Below, piece by piece: positions 17,709-27,119 of a stretch of DNA of 64,000 nt. The stretch is taken from positions 1-64,000 of the forward strand of contig JAKITO010000004.1 in the NCBI GenBank assembly GCA_021648025.1, written 5' to 3'. Within the stretch, counting starts at the first letter, position 1. The number at the start of each line of letters is the position of its first letter. A program made the position numbers and the translations under genes. The notes beneath the pieces were generated by a model. It saw only the letters and a list, made by a program, of their open reading frames with translations, had not been told where the DNA came from and did not search any database. This DNA is from Paracoccaceae bacterium. Lineage in GTDB: Bacteria > Pseudomonadota > Alphaproteobacteria > Rhodobacterales > Rhodobacteraceae.

Positions 17709-18551
17709 ATGAGTGGGATTGATGATCTTCCACCGCTGCGACAGGTGATTGGTGATTTTGGCCTGTCAGCGCGCAAATCACTGGGCCAGAATTTCTTGCT
17801 GGATCTGAACCTGACGGCGCGGATTGCGCGGGTGCCAGGAGATTTGAGCGGTTGTGATGTGTTAGAGGTCGGGCCGGGGCCCGGTGGGTTGACCCGTGGG
17901 TTACTGGCCTCGGGGGCGCGGCGGGTTTTGGCGGTGGAAAAGGATGCACGCTGTATTCCGGCATTGCAGCAGATTGCCAAAGCATACCCCGGACGGCTAA
18001 AAGTGCTTCACGGCGATGCTCTGGAAATTGATGTTGGCGCACATCTGAGCGGCGAGGTTCGGGTGGTGGCCAATTTGCCGTATAATATCGGCACTGAACT
18101 TTTGGTGCGCTGGCTGACACCGCCCGAATGGCCGCCGTTCTGGCGCAGTTTGACACTGATGTTTCAGCGCGAGGTGGCTCAGCGGATTGTCGCAGAGCCT
18201 GGCAGCAAAGCCTATGGGCGCCTGGCGATCCTGGCGCAGTGGCGCAGCGATGTGCGAATTGCCCTGAGTTTACCCCCCGAAGCCTTTACCCCACCGCCAA
18301 AGGTTTCAAGTGCGGTGGTGCATCTGACCGCCCTGCCCGCCCCCAGGTTTGCCGCCGATGCGGCGATGTTATCAAGGGTGGTGGCGATGGCGTTCAACCA
18401 ACGCCGCAAAATGTTACGCGCGGCGTTGAAAGGGATGGGACCGGATATCGAAGACCATCTGACAGCCGCAGGCATATCACCGACAGAGCGGGCCGAACAG
18501 GTGCCTCTGGAAGGGTTCTGTGCTCTGGCCCGGTCGCTGCACAATCGGTGA
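17709..18551 (+). CDS. rsmA: 16S rRNA dimethyladenosine transferase RsmA (KsgA)
   Basis: A 280-residue SAM-dependent enzyme that dimethylates two adjacent adenosines at the 3' end of 16S rRNA during 30S assembly. Features are [16 protein letters not shown], the SAM motif [13 protein letters not shown], and the catalytic NLPYNIG. The C-terminal domain contains [13 protein letters not shown]. It follows pdxA by 46 bases and is convergent with the DUF4167 gene. Confidence 0.95.
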   Translation: MSGIDDLPPLRQVIGDFGLSARKSLGQNFLLDLNLTARIARVPGDLSGCDVLEVGPGPGGLTRGLLASGARRVLAVEKDARCIPALQQIAKAYPGRLKVLHGDALEIDVGAHLSGEVRVVANLPYNIGTELLVRWLTPPEWPPFWRSLTLMFQREVAQRIVAEPGSKAYGRLAILAQWRSDVRIALSLPPEAFTPPPKVSSAVVHLTALPAPRFAADAAMLSRVVAMAFNQRRKMLRAALKGMGPDIEDHLTAAGISPTERAEQVPLEGFCALARSLHNR

Positions 18552-18572
18552 AGTCGCTGAAAGCTATGCGGG

Positions 18573-19241
18573 CTATTCGGCCGCCTCAGGTGTGCCACTG
18601 TCATCCCTGGATTGATCCATCTTAGGTTGCGCAGGGGCTTGGTCGGGGGCTTGGTCGGGGACTTGAGCCGGCTTGGCGGCCGGTTTACGGCTGCGCGACC
18701 GGCTTCTGGGTTTGCGCGGCGTACCTTCGGGGGTTTCGACCAATCCGCTGTCGCCGTCCGATCCGCCATTGCCCAAGTCAAGCACGTCCGGCTGGGGTGC
18801 ATCACCTGGATCACCGTCCAAATTGCCGACCGGTTCACTGGCCGAACCACTGGCCGAACCACTGGGTTCAGGGGATGGGACCGGCGCATTGGCCTCGCGC
18901 TCTTGCCGCTCGGACCGCTCGCGGTCACGGTCGGCCTGGCGTTCGCGGTTCTGCCGGTCGTGTTCTTCGCGTTTGGCATCCTGCTCGCGCTGCGCCTCGC
19001 TTAGCAGGCGCATGTAATGTTCCGCGTGTTGCTGGAAATTCTCGGCCGCGACCCGGTCGTTGCCAAGATGGGCGTCGCGCGCCAGCTGGTTGTATTTGTC
19101 GATGATTTGCTGCGGGGTGCCGCGCACCTTGCCCGAGGGGCCGGAACTGTCAAACACCCGGTTGACGACATTGGTGCCGGCCGATTGGTGGCGGTTGCGG
19201 TTTGGCTTGTTGCCCCGCGAACGTGATTTGGACGATCTCAT
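18573..19241 (-). CDS. DUF4167 domain protein
   Basis: A 222-residue, strongly hydrophilic protein. The N-terminal 90 residues hold the DUF4167 domain (NRVFDSSGPSGKVRGTPQQI, then KYNQLARDAHLGNDRVAAEN and QQHAEHYMRLL). A highly charged helical stretch (about 85-118, rich in R, E, Q) and a low-complexity tail with SGSASGSASEP and PDQAPDQAPAQ repeats follow. The function is unknown; the basic N-terminus and basic C-terminal RKPRSRSRSRKP suggest nucleic-acid binding, an inference from composition. No strong ribosome site precedes the ATG. Confidence 0.8.
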   Translation of the reverse strand: MRSSKSRSRGNKPNRNRHQSAGTNVVNRVFDSSGPSGKVRGTPQQIIDKYNQLARDAHLGNDRVAAENFQQHAEHYMRLLSEAQREQDAKREEHDRQNRERQADRDRERSERQEREANAPVPSPEPSGSASGSASEPVGNLDGDPGDAPQPDVLDLGNGGSDGDSGLVETPEGTPRKPRSRSRSRKPAAKPAQVPDQAPDQAPAQPKMDQSRDDSGTPEAAE

Positions 19242-19595
19242 ATTATTTACGTCAGCCTTGTTTGAATCTGCCGGTTGATCCGTGTCACGCCTCTTGCGCT
19301 TCTTTAGGTATCCGGATGACTGGCTTTTTGGGCTTGGATGTTATGCGTGAGCTAATCAAAGCTCTCCCTTGCGTAACAAGGTTGAGTAAACATGTCCTGA
19401 GCGTCCAGACAAGGGGTTTGCGCATATTTTCGCGGGTTTTTTGTGGCGCTATGGCGCAATTACTGCATTTCGCGTTCAATTTCGACCAGGGCATCACTTT
19501 GACCGGCGAGGCAGGGTTTGTTTTAACAAACGCGTTCGCCGGGCAAAGTGATTCAATTCCAACGCGAAACGCTTTGACCCGGAATCACGGCTGAT
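19242..19595. other. Intergenic region between prmC and the DUF4167 gene
   Basis: No credible gene. It contains a short stem CCTTG/CAAGG near 19368-19382 and, close to the prmC stop, the large hairpin listed separately. Any DUF4167 promoter must lie here on the minus strand, but no convincing -35/-10 pair was found. Confidence 0.5.
19468..19569. repeat. Long imperfect inverted repeat, about 31 paired bases
   Basis: Nested complementary arms share one axis: TTTCGCGTT (19468-19476) with AACGCGAAA (19561-19569), ATCACTTTG (19493-19501) with CAAAGTGAT (19544-19552), CCGGCGA (19503-19509) with TCGCCGG (19536-19542), and GTTTGT (19516-19521) with ACAAAC (19526-19531). The inner 22 pairs are interrupted only by a 1x1 and a 6x4 internal loop. 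It starts 26 bases past the prmC stop. There is no T-run, so a standard intrinsic terminator is unlikely; a structured RNA, an mRNA 3'-end stabiliser or a small hairpin element are options. Confidence 0.75.
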
Positions 19596-20435
19596 TCAGC
19601 CCGCCACGCCAATAACCACCCGGTCACGGCGGTCCAGATCCGGTACGATCCGCACATCCCTCAGGCCCGCGTCACCCAGCAATTGTTTCACCTGAGCGCC
19701 CTGAGACGGGCCAATTTCCAGCAATATCCGCCCCCCCGGTTTTAGATGTCTGGCCACCCCGGCGGCAATTTTCCGGTAGGCGCCCAGACCGTCGCCACCG
19801 TCGCTTAGGGCGATGACCGGTTCGTGATTGCGCACCTCTTCGGCAAGGCCCGGCATTTCGGCGCGCGCAATGTAAGGCGGGTTTGAAACGATCAGATCAA
19901 AGCGACCAGTGACGCCCTTGAACCAATCCGAGCAGGTGATCCTGGCCCGGTCCTGAACCTGGTGCAGAACGGCGTTGGCACTGGCCTGCAAACAGGCCGC
20001 TTCTGAAATGTCGATGGCATGGCCCCGGGATGTTTCACGTTCAGCCAGAAGAGTAACCAGAATACAGCCCGACCCGGTGCCAAGATCCAGAAAATGCGCA
20101 TAGGGTTCGGCCAGGGCCGCCTCGATCAGAATTTCGGTTTCTGGTCTGGGATCAAGCACTTCCCGGCTGATCTTAAAGCGGCGACCGTAAAATTCCCGCT
20201 CGCCCAGCAGGTGCGATACCGGCACGCGAATGGCGCGCAGGGCGATCAGTTGTTCATACCGCTCGGCGATTTCGGGCGCCAGGTACTCAGGCGCAATCAG
20301 GGTCACGCGGGCGGCTTCGATCCGGGCCGCATGGGCCAGCAGAATACGCGCGTCCCGCCCCGGATCGTCAACCCCGGCGGCGCGCAACCTGGCGGCGGCG
20401 CTGGCCATGGCCTGCGCGGCTGTCAGGGGGGTCAT
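19596..20435 (-). CDS. prmC: Release factor glutamine methyltransferase PrmC
   Basis: A 279-residue SAM-dependent enzyme that methylates the GGQ glutamine of RF1 and RF2. An N-terminal helical domain is followed by the SAM motif [13 protein letters not shown] and the catalytic NPPY (in [12 protein letters not shown]). [12 protein letters not shown] and [12 protein letters not shown] are family motifs. The ATG overlaps the prfA stop by four bases; its substrate is the product of that gene. Confidence 0.95.
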   Translation of the reverse strand: MTPLTAAQAMASAAARLRAAGVDDPGRDARILLAHAARIEAARVTLIAPEYLAPEIAERYEQLIALRAIRVPVSHLLGEREFYGRRFKISREVLDPRPETEILIEAALAEPYAHFLDLGTGSGCILVTLLAERETSRGHAIDISEAACLQASANAVLHQVQDRARITCSDWFKGVTGRFDLIVSNPPYIARAEMPGLAEEVRNHEPVIALSDGGDGLGAYRKIAAGVARHLKPGGRILLEIGPSQGAQVKQLLGDAGLRDVRIVPDLDRRDRVVIGVAG

Positions 20436-21490
20436 ATCTGGCCCATCTCGGCCAGCTTGCGGGCCTGATCATCCGCCGCCAGCGCATCAATCACCTCGTC
20501 CAGATCGCCGGCCATGACAGCGTCCAGCTTGTACAGGGTCAGGTTGATGCGATGATCGGTCATGCGCCCTTGCGGGAAATTATAGGTGCGGATGCGTTCT
20601 GAGCGATCACCAGAACCAACCTGCGACGCCCGGTCTGCCGAACGTTCACTGTCAACCCGCTGGCGTTCTTGATCATACAGCCTTGTTTTCAGCACATTCA
20701 TGGCAATTTCACGATTGCGGTGCTGGGATTTCTCGCTTGAGGTGACAACAATGCCGCTGGGAATATGGGTGATCCGCACCGCCGAATCGGTTTTGTTCAC
20801 ATGCTGCCCACCTGCCCCCGAGGCCCGCATGGTGTCGATCCGCAGATCGCCCGGATCAATGTGAATATCCACATCCTCGGCCTCGGGCAACACCGCCACC
20901 GTTGCCGCCGACGTGTGAATACGCCCACCGCTTTCGGTGGTTGGCACCCGCTGCACCCGATGCACGCCGCTCTCGTATTTCATCCGGGCAAACACGTTTT
21001 CACCCTTGATGTGGGCGACCACCTCTTTGACGCCGCCCAACTCGCTTAGTTGTTGTTCGACAATTTCGACCTTCCAGCCGCGATTTTCGGCGTACCGTAA
21101 GTACATCCGCAGCAGGTCGGCGGCAAACAACGCCGCCTCGTCGCCGCCGGTGCCGGGGCGAATCTCCAGCATGGCGGGTTTGGTGTCGGCCTCGTCGCGT
21201 GGCAATAGTGACAATTGCAGGGCATGTTCAACCTGCGGAATCCGGGTTTTCAGCGTCGGGATCTCTTCTTCGGCCAGTTCTTTCATGTCGGGATCCTCCA
21301 ACATGGCCTCGGCCTCGGCCAGATCATCCAGCAATCTGCGCCAAACCCCGATCTGTTCGACCACCGGGCGCAGATCGGAATACTCCTTGGCCAGTTTGGC
21401 GATCTCGCTGCCGCTGGCGCCGTCCGCCATCGCAGCCTCAAGAAACTGAAACCGTAAAGTGATTTGTTCAAGGCGCGCGGCTGGGATCAT
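20432..21490 (-). CDS. prfA: Peptide chain release factor 1
   Basis: A 352-residue class I release factor recognising UAA and UAG. The GGQ motif is at about residues 227-229 ([12 protein letters not shown]) and the codon-reading tripeptide is P-T-T in [11 protein letters not shown], the PxT of RF1 rather than the SPF of RF2. [13 protein letters not shown] is the other conserved block. It is translationally coupled to prmC downstream. Confidence 0.95.
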   Translation of the reverse strand: MIPAARLEQITLRFQFLEAAMADGASGSEIAKLAKEYSDLRPVVEQIGVWRRLLDDLAEAEAMLEDPDMKELAEEEIPTLKTRIPQVEHALQLSLLPRDEADTKPAMLEIRPGTGGDEAALFAADLLRMYLRYAENRGWKVEIVEQQLSELGGVKEVVAHIKGENVFARMKYESGVHRVQRVPTTESGGRIHTSAATVAVLPEAEDVDIHIDPGDLRIDTMRASGAGGQHVNKTDSAVRITHIPSGIVVTSSEKSQHRNREIAMNVLKTRLYDQERQRVDSERSADRASQVGSGDRSERIRTYNFPQGRMTDHRINLTLYKLDAVMAGDLDEVIDALAADDQARKLAEMGQI

Positions 21491-21554
21491 GGAGATGGGG
21501 TGTGTGACATCACGGACCGTTGGTCAAGAGGCGAGATAATGCTAATGTGCCCAT

Positions 21555-21860
21555 ATGAAACTAATCCTTACTCTTGTGCTGCTGATCTCCGCGCTGCCAA
21601 CATTTGCCGATGTCAAAACCCGCGATGGCAAGGTAATCGACTGTTATTGCACCGATCGCACCGGATCACGGGTTGAATTGGGTCAGACCATTTGTTTGCA
21701 GGTCGACGGGCGGATGTTCATGGCGCAATGCCAGATGTCGCTGAACGTGCCGATGTGGCGAGAAGTGCAAAAGGGCTGCGTTTCCTCACGGTTGCAAAGC
21801 GTTGATCCAACCTTCGACACGGGCGCGATTGACGCCGATATCAGCGCGGCCAAATCGTAA
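21555..21860 (+). CDS. Small secreted cysteine-containing protein
   Basis: A 101-residue protein with a clear signal peptide (MKLILTLVLLISALPTFA). The mature part has five cysteines (CYC, TICLQ, AQCQM, KGCVS) and the segment LNVPMWREVQKGC, which I recall from uncharacterised Rhodobacteraceae proteins. Some of the cysteines could form disulfides in the periplasm. Function unknown. Its 3' end overlaps the convergent DUF1499 gene by 75 bases. Confidence 0.65.
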   Translation: MKLILTLVLLISALPTFADVKTRDGKVIDCYCTDRTGSRVELGQTICLQVDGRMFMAQCQMSLNVPMWREVQKGCVSSRLQSVDPTFDTGAIDADISAAKS

Positions 21861-22199
21861 TCTGGCATAGATTTTCAAACTGTCGCCGTCCTGCTGCACC
21901 GTGGTGTAATCGGGAAATCCAAAAACGGCGGATCTTGTGATATAAGTCACCATGCCCTCATCAACCGATCCGGCCAAAACCTGGGTACGCTTTGTGCCAA
22001 GAATGATCGCATGAAGCCGTGCCAACCCGCCCGGTTCACCTTTTATCAATCGTTTAACACCTGCCTTGAAGTCTTTGTTTTCACTGACTTCAGGCGGCTT
22101 ATGCACCTGGGTTACATCACTTGGGGCCAGCCTGATGAACGCCAGTCCAACCACAGCGATCCCTATCAAAATCCAAAGCACCATTTTCTTACGTCCCAT
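21786..22199 (-). CDS. DUF1499 family protein
   Basis: A 137-residue protein with an N-terminal membrane anchor or signal segment (KMVLWILIGIAVVGLAFI) and the DUF1499 core: ITRSAVFGFPDYTTVQ and RLRFGRADIGVNRARVEGWI, matching the family's R-x-G-x-x-DxGxNxxR pattern. Function unknown. The ATG at 22199 begins MGRKKMVLW; longer starts run into the neighbouring ureohydrolase gene. It is the last gene of the M20-ureohydrolase block and overlaps the secreted-protein gene tail to tail. Confidence 0.75.
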   Translation of the reverse strand: MGRKKMVLWILIGIAVVGLAFIRLAPSDVTQVHKPPEVSENKDFKAGVKRLIKGEPGGLARLHAIILGTKRTQVLAGSVDEGMVTYITRSAVFGFPDYTTVQQDGDSLKIYARLRFGRADIGVNRARVEGWINALQP

Positions 22200-22201
22200 C
22201 C

Positions 22202-23149
22202 CTAACGTGCCTTCACGCCCGGCAGGATACACAACATTTCATACAGGATATTTGCCCCGGTAAGGGCTGTATTGCCCGAGGTGTCATAGGGCGGCGACAC
22301 TTCTACCAGATCACAGCCAACAACATTGACCCCCTGCAACGCCCGGATCAGTTGCAATGCTTGCGGCGTGGTCAGCCCGCCAATTTCCGGCGTACCGGTG
22401 CCGGGGGCATAGGCGGGGTCCAGGCTGTCGATATCAAAGCTGATATAGGTTGGTAAGTCACCGATATCACGGCGAATTTCCTGACCCAGCTCGCTTAGTA
22501 CCCGGCCCCATAATTCATGCGCCGGAAATTGCTGAAAGCCCCATCCTTGCGCCTCGGCAAAGTCCGACGCCGCATAACCCGTGCCCCTAAGGCCAATCTG
22601 ATAGGTTTTGTCGGGCAGGATCAAACCTTCTTCCCAGGCGCGTCTGAATACGGTGCCATGGGTTTCACGCACACCAAACATTTCGTCATTCACATCCGCG
22701 TGGGCATCCACATGCACCAACGCGACAGGACCATATCGGCGCGCCACGCTTCGCAAGATCGGCAAGGTGATCGAATGGTCGCCACCCATCGCCATCGGCA
22801 TCACTTTTCGCTTTAGGATTGCATCATAACTCTCGGAAATAATACGATAACTTTCCGGCAAGGAAAATGTATTTATCGCCAGATCACCAATGTCGGCCAC
22901 TTGCAAACAATCAAACGGTGCCGCCCCGGTTGCCATATTATAAGGCCGGATCATCGCACTTTCGGCACGGATTTGTTTCGGCCCAAACCGCGTACCCGAC
23001 CGCCAGGACGTGCCGATATCCATCGGAATGCCCAAAACCGCCACATCCAGCCCATTCAGCCGGGTTTCTGATGGCAGGCGCATGAACGTCCCCGGACCAG
23101 AGAAACGTGCCAGATCATTGCCGCTTATGGGTTGGTTAAAGCCGCTCAT
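22202..23149 (-). CDS. Ureohydrolase, guanidinobutyrase/agmatinase-like
   Basis: A 315-residue arginase-family Mn enzyme that releases urea from a guanidino substrate. Metal ligands are in GGDHSITLP, VHVDAHADVND and SFDIDSLDPAYAPGTG. It differs from the adjacent SpeB-like paralog at the first metal motif (GGDHS against GGDHY) and in the substrate loop, so the pair probably has different substrates; 4-guanidinobutyrate is a reasonable guess. The ATG at 23149 overlaps the upstream stop as ATGA, which fixes the start. Confidence 0.82.
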   Translation of the reverse strand: MSGFNQPISGNDLARFSGPGTFMRLPSETRLNGLDVAVLGIPMDIGTSWRSGTRFGPKQIRAESAMIRPYNMATGAAPFDCLQVADIGDLAINTFSLPESYRIISESYDAILKRKVMPMAMGGDHSITLPILRSVARRYGPVALVHVDAHADVNDEMFGVRETHGTVFRRAWEEGLILPDKTYQIGLRGTGYAASDFAEAQGWGFQQFPAHELWGRVLSELGQEIRRDIGDLPTYISFDIDSLDPAYAPGTGTPEIGGLTTPQALQLIRALQGVNVVGCDLVEVSPPYDTSGNTALTGANILYEMLCILPGVKAR

Positions 23150-24111
23150 GTCCGCATCCCCCAACCCAGCAGGCAGAGGATTTCGGTCGCCACATGTGCC
23201 CCCGCAATCGCCGTCGCCCCGGTGGTGTCGAACGGTGGCGATACTTCGACCACATCGCCGCCTTTGATGTTGATACCGCCCAGATCGCGCAGCATGATTG
23301 CCGCCTGCGCCGAGGTCAGACCACCCCAGACCGGCGTACCCGTGCCCGGCGCATAAGCCGGGTCCAACGCGTCGATGTCAAAGGTGAGGTATGTCGGGTA
23401 ATCACCTAATATTCCACGTATTTTTGCCACTGTCGCCACTGGCCCTGCCTCGTGAACCTCGCGTGCGTCGATGATATTGACGCCAAGGGTGTCACCACTG
23501 ACGGTGCGAATCCCCACCTGCACCGAGCGCGTCGGATCAATCAGCCCCATCTTTACCGCCTTGTAAAACATCGTGCCATGATCGACCCGGTCCATGTCAT
23601 CATCGGCCCAGGTATCGGTGTGGGCATCAAATTGCAGCAGCGACATTGGCCCATATTTCTCGGCGTATGCCTGCAAAATCGGAAAGCTGATATAATGATC
23701 ACCACCCAGCACCAATGTCGCCACATCCGCCTGCAAAACCCCGGCGATATGCGCCTTCAAAGCCACCGGAAAGGCCGGGATATTGGCATAATCAAACGCC
23801 AGATCACCGTAGTCAATGATCGCCAATTCGCTTAACGGATCATAAGGCCAGCCATACGGCGGATCCGGCGCTTGTAAACAACTTGCCTCGCGAATCGCCC
23901 GCGGTCCAAGCCGGGTGCCGGGGCGGTTGGTGACGGCCTGATCAAACGGCACGCCCGTCACCGCGATATCAACCCCGTTCAGATCCTTGGTATAGCGACG
24001 GCGCAGAAATGATGTGGCACCACCAAAGGTATTTTCGGCTGTCAATCCACGCAAACTTTCGCGGGTAAAGGCATGATCTACCTGTGTTTTGGCATCTTCC
24101 AGAACCATCAC
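23146..24111 (-). CDS. speB: Agmatinase, SpeB-like
   Basis: A 321-residue arginase-family enzyme. The motifs GGDHYISFP, LQFDAHTDTWADDD, DHGTMFYKAVKMGLID and TFDIDALDPAYAPGTG closely follow those of characterised agmatinases (HFDAHTDT, HGTMFY), so conversion of agmatine to putrescine and urea is the best call. It lies between an M20 amidohydrolase and a second ureohydrolase, with four-base overlaps on both sides, so the three are made together. Confidence 0.82.
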   Translation of the reverse strand: MMVLEDAKTQVDHAFTRESLRGLTAENTFGGATSFLRRRYTKDLNGVDIAVTGVPFDQAVTNRPGTRLGPRAIREASCLQAPDPPYGWPYDPLSELAIIDYGDLAFDYANIPAFPVALKAHIAGVLQADVATLVLGGDHYISFPILQAYAEKYGPMSLLQFDAHTDTWADDDMDRVDHGTMFYKAVKMGLIDPTRSVQVGIRTVSGDTLGVNIIDAREVHEAGPVATVAKIRGILGDYPTYLTFDIDALDPAYAPGTGTPVWGGLTSAQAAIMLRDLGGINIKGGDVVEVSPPFDTTGATAIAGAHVATEILCLLGWGMRT

Positions 24112-25295
24112 TCAGCCACCCTGTTCATAGGCTGGGCGCGCTCGACCAACCGGGCAAGAAACGAGGCACCCACCGGGGCCACTTCATCGTTGAAATTGTA
24201 TTCCGGGTGATGCAGACCAGCGCCTTCGCCTTGACCCAGAAACAGATATGCGCCCGGGCGGGCCTCAAGCAGATAGGCAAAATCTTCGGCCCCCATGACG
24301 GGTGAAATGTTGTCATCAACCAAAGGCGCACCGACCACCTCGCGCGCAACCTCGGCGGCAAATTCGGCGCGGGTCGCGTCGTTTATTGTCGGCGGATAGC
24401 CATATTCAAATTCCAACTCGGCGGTGACACCATAGCTGGCCGCCTGTCCGGCAACAATTTCATGCAGACGTTTCACCACCATCTGTTGCACCGTTTTGTC
24501 AAAGGTGCGCACTGTGCCGTTGATATAGGCCGTGTCCGGAATCACATTATCAACCGTGCCCGTGTGGATCTGCGTCACTGAAATGACCAATTGTTCGCCG
24601 CTTTCCAGGTTGCGGCTGGAAATGGTCTGGATCGCCTGCACGATACCACAGGCCGCCACCACCGGATCGGCGCAATCGGACGGGCGCGCGCCATGCCCGC
24701 CTTTGCCCTGAATACGGATGTGCATGGTATCCGCCGCCGCCATCATCGCGCCTGAATTGCAATGAAACGTCCCGAATTCAAACCCCGGTGCGTTGTGAAT
24801 GGCAAAAACCTGGTCGATATCAAACCGGTCCATGATGCCCTCTTGCACCATCACCTCACCGCCACCGCCGGCCTCTTCCGCCGGCTGAAAGATCAGGGCG
24901 ACGCGACCCCGGAAATTGCGGGTCTCGGCCAGATACCGCGCCGCCCCCAGCAACATGGTGGTATGCCCGTCATGGCCGCAGGCGTGCATTTTGCCCGGGT
25001 TTTGGCTGGCATATTCCAGCCCGGTCGCTTCGGTGATCGGTAAGGCGTCCATGTCGGCGCGCAAGCCAATGGTCGGGCCATTGCCCTGGCTGGCACCCTG
25101 CCCGTTTATGATCGCCACCATACCGGTCCGGGCAATCCCGGGGTGAATTTCATCCACCCCGAATTCACGCAGACGGGCGGCAACAAACGCCGCCGTCTCT
25201 GGGCATTCAAACCCCAATTCCGGGATCGTATGCAGATGCTGGCGCCATGTGGTCATGTCTTGGGCATAGTCGGCGATACGGTTAACAATCGGCAT
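24108..25295 (-). CDS. M20 family amidohydrolase (hippuricase-like)
   Basis: A 395-residue metallopeptidase of the M20D type, which cleave N-acyl or amide bonds of amino acid conjugates. HACGHDGHTTMLLGAARYL carries metal ligands and IFQPAEEAGGGGEVMVQEG the catalytic glutamate region; GKGGHGARPSDCADP lies in the dimerisation domain. The ATG at 25295 has AGGAG eight bases upstream. It heads an operon with two ureohydrolases, suggesting that it frees a guanidino amine or amino acid from a conjugate for them; this is inference. Confidence 0.82.
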   Translation of the reverse strand: MPIVNRIADYAQDMTTWRQHLHTIPELGFECPETAAFVAARLREFGVDEIHPGIARTGMVAIINGQGASQGNGPTIGLRADMDALPITEATGLEYASQNPGKMHACGHDGHTTMLLGAARYLAETRNFRGRVALIFQPAEEAGGGGEVMVQEGIMDRFDIDQVFAIHNAPGFEFGTFHCNSGAMMAAADTMHIRIQGKGGHGARPSDCADPVVAACGIVQAIQTISSRNLESGEQLVISVTQIHTGTVDNVIPDTAYINGTVRTFDKTVQQMVVKRLHEIVAGQAASYGVTAELEFEYGYPPTINDATRAEFAAEVAREVVGAPLVDDNISPVMGAEDFAYLLEARPGAYLFLGQGEGAGLHHPEYNFNDEVAPVGASFLARLVERAQPMNRVAE

Positions 25296-25359
25296 GGGCT
25301 GGACTCCTGACGCGGGCTTGGCGATTGATACACATGACACCGGGTAGAAAGCCATAGCA

Positions 25360-26184
25360 ATGCCAGATAATCCAATTATCCACGATACAGACGCCGGGAT
25401 CGAACGGTTGTTGGCAATCATGCGCGCGCTGCGTGATCCTGAAACCGGCTGCCCCTGGGATATTGAACAGGATTTCAACACGATCGCGCCGTATACCATT
25501 GAAGAGGCTTACGAAGTTGCCGATGCAATCGCGCGCGGGGCCTGGGGTGAATTGCAGGGAGAGTTGGGCGATCTGTTGTTGCAGACGGTCTATCACACGC
25601 AAATGGGTGAAGAGGCGGGGCATTTCGACTTTCAATCGGTGGTCTGCGAGATCAGCAACAAGATGGTGGCCCGCCATCCGCATGTGTTCGGGGCTGCGTC
25701 CAACAAGAAATCGGCTGAGCAGCAAACCAGAGATTGGGAGGCAATCAAGGCTTCTGAACGGTCCGAAAAGGCGCAAGTTGGCGCGTTGGACGGGGTGGCC
25801 AGCAACCTCCCGGCCTTGTTACGCGCATCGAAATTGCAGAAACGCGCGGCACGGGTTGGGTTTGACTGGCCGGATGCATCCCACGTTCTGGACAAGATCG
25901 TCGAGGAAGCGGGCGAATTGGTCGAGGCGCGCGAATTGCATGACGCCGACAATATGGAAGAAGAATTTGGCGATCTGCTGTTTGTCATGACCAATCTTGC
26001 GCGCCATTTGGGGATTGAACCCGAGGCCGCCTTGCGCCGGGCCAACGCCAAGTTCATTCGCCGTTTTGAAGCAGTCGAGGCGCGTCTGGCTGCATTGGGC
26101 AAGACACCGCAGGAAAGCGATCTGGAAGAAATGGATGCGTTGTGGGATGCTGTGAAAATGGATGAACGCAAGAGGCCGACATGA
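25360..26184 (+). CDS. mazG: Nucleoside triphosphate pyrophosphohydrolase MazG
   Basis: A 274-residue all-alpha NTP pyrophosphohydrolase with two MazG domains. The first contains CPWDIEQDFNTIAPYTIEEA and ELGDLLLQTVYH; the second contains EEAGELVEAREL and EEFGDLLFVMTN, with the ExxE/ExxD Mg-binding pattern in each. Two domains are usual for the long form. The stop overlaps the nucleoside hydrolase start by four bases, and the gene is divergent from the M20 gene across 64 bases. Confidence 0.92.
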   Translation: MPDNPIIHDTDAGIERLLAIMRALRDPETGCPWDIEQDFNTIAPYTIEEAYEVADAIARGAWGELQGELGDLLLQTVYHTQMGEEAGHFDFQSVVCEISNKMVARHPHVFGAASNKKSAEQQTRDWEAIKASERSEKAQVGALDGVASNLPALLRASKLQKRAARVGFDWPDASHVLDKIVEEAGELVEARELHDADNMEEEFGDLLFVMTNLARHLGIEPEAALRRANAKFIRRFEAVEARLAALGKTPQESDLEEMDALWDAVKMDERKRPT

Positions 26185-27119
26185 GTACACGCAAGATAAT
26201 CATCGACACCGACCCGGGCCAGGACGACGCAGTGGCGATTCTATTGGCGCTGGCCAGTCCCGAGCTTGAAGTATTGGGGATCACCGCGGTTGCAGGCAAT
26301 GTGCCGCTGGCATTGACCCAAAAGAACGCCCGGATCATTTGCGAATTGGCCGGGCGGGTGGATATTCCGGTCTATGCCGGATGCGCTGCGCCTTTGACAC
26401 GGGCCTTGGTGACAGCCGAACATGTGCACGGCAAGACCGGTCTGGACGGGCCTCAGTTGCCTGATCCGGTGATGTCGTTGCAGGATGGTCATGCGGTGGA
26501 CTTCCTGATCCGTACCTTGCGTGCGCAAGAGACCGGAACGGTGACGCTCTGCCCATTGGGGCCACTGACCAATATTGCGATGGCGTTTCAAAAGGCCCCG
26601 GACATCGTTGAACGGGTGCAGGAAATTGTATTGATGGGGGGGGCCTATTTTGCGGTTGGGAACATCACACCAACGGCAGAATTCAACATTTATGTCGATC
26701 CGCAAGCCGCTGATATTGTGTTTAAATCAGGCGTTCCCATTACGGTTGTCCCGCTTGACGTGACCCATAAAGCTCTGGTGACAAAGCCGCGCAACGATGC
26801 GTTTCGCGCCCTTGGCACTCCGGTTGGGCAAGCGGTCGCGATGATGACCGATTTCTTTGAACGCTTTGACCGCGAGAAATATGGCAGCCTTGGCGCCCCC
26901 CTGCATGACCCTTGCGTCACCGCCTATCTGATCCGGCCGGGTCTGTTTACCGGTCGCCATATCAATGTCGAGATCGAAACCACTTCAGAACTGACCCTTG
27001 GCATGACCGTGGCCGATTGGTGGGGGGTCACGGACCGCACCCCCAATGCAACCTTTCTGGGGGATGTCGACGCTGATGGCTTCTTTACCCTGCTCACCGA
27101 ACGGCTGGCCCGGTTATGA
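26181..27119 (+). CDS. Nucleoside hydrolase
   Basis: A 312-residue enzyme of the inosine-uridine nucleoside N-ribohydrolase family, which splits ribonucleosides into base and ribose. The Ca-binding DTDPGQDDA is at residues 9-17, and the second metal/substrate regions are HGKTGLDGPQLP and TAEFNIYVDPQAADIV. Overlaps with mazG before and the GNAT gene after (four bases each) put it in a nucleotide-salvage or house-cleaning operon. Base specificity cannot be told. Confidence 0.9.
   Translation: MSTRKIIIDTDPGQDDAVAILLALASPELEVLGITAVAGNVPLALTQKNARIICELAGRVDIPVYAGCAAPLTRALVTAEHVHGKTGLDGPQLPDPVMSLQDGHAVDFLIRTLRAQETGTVTLCPLGPLTNIAMAFQKAPDIVERVQEIVLMGGAYFAVGNITPTAEFNIYVDPQAADIVFKSGVPITVVPLDVTHKALVTKPRNDAFRALGTPVGQAVAMMTDFFERFDREKYGSLGAPLHDPCVTAYLIRPGLFTGRHINVEIETTSELTLGMTVADWWGVTDRTPNATFLGDVDADGFFTLLTERLARL

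Noticed and set aside
19202-19594. Open plus-strand frame of 130 codons across the prmC-DUF4167 gap
   Set aside because: It begins inside the DUF4167 gene on the opposite strand, runs through the large hairpin and shows no coding character.
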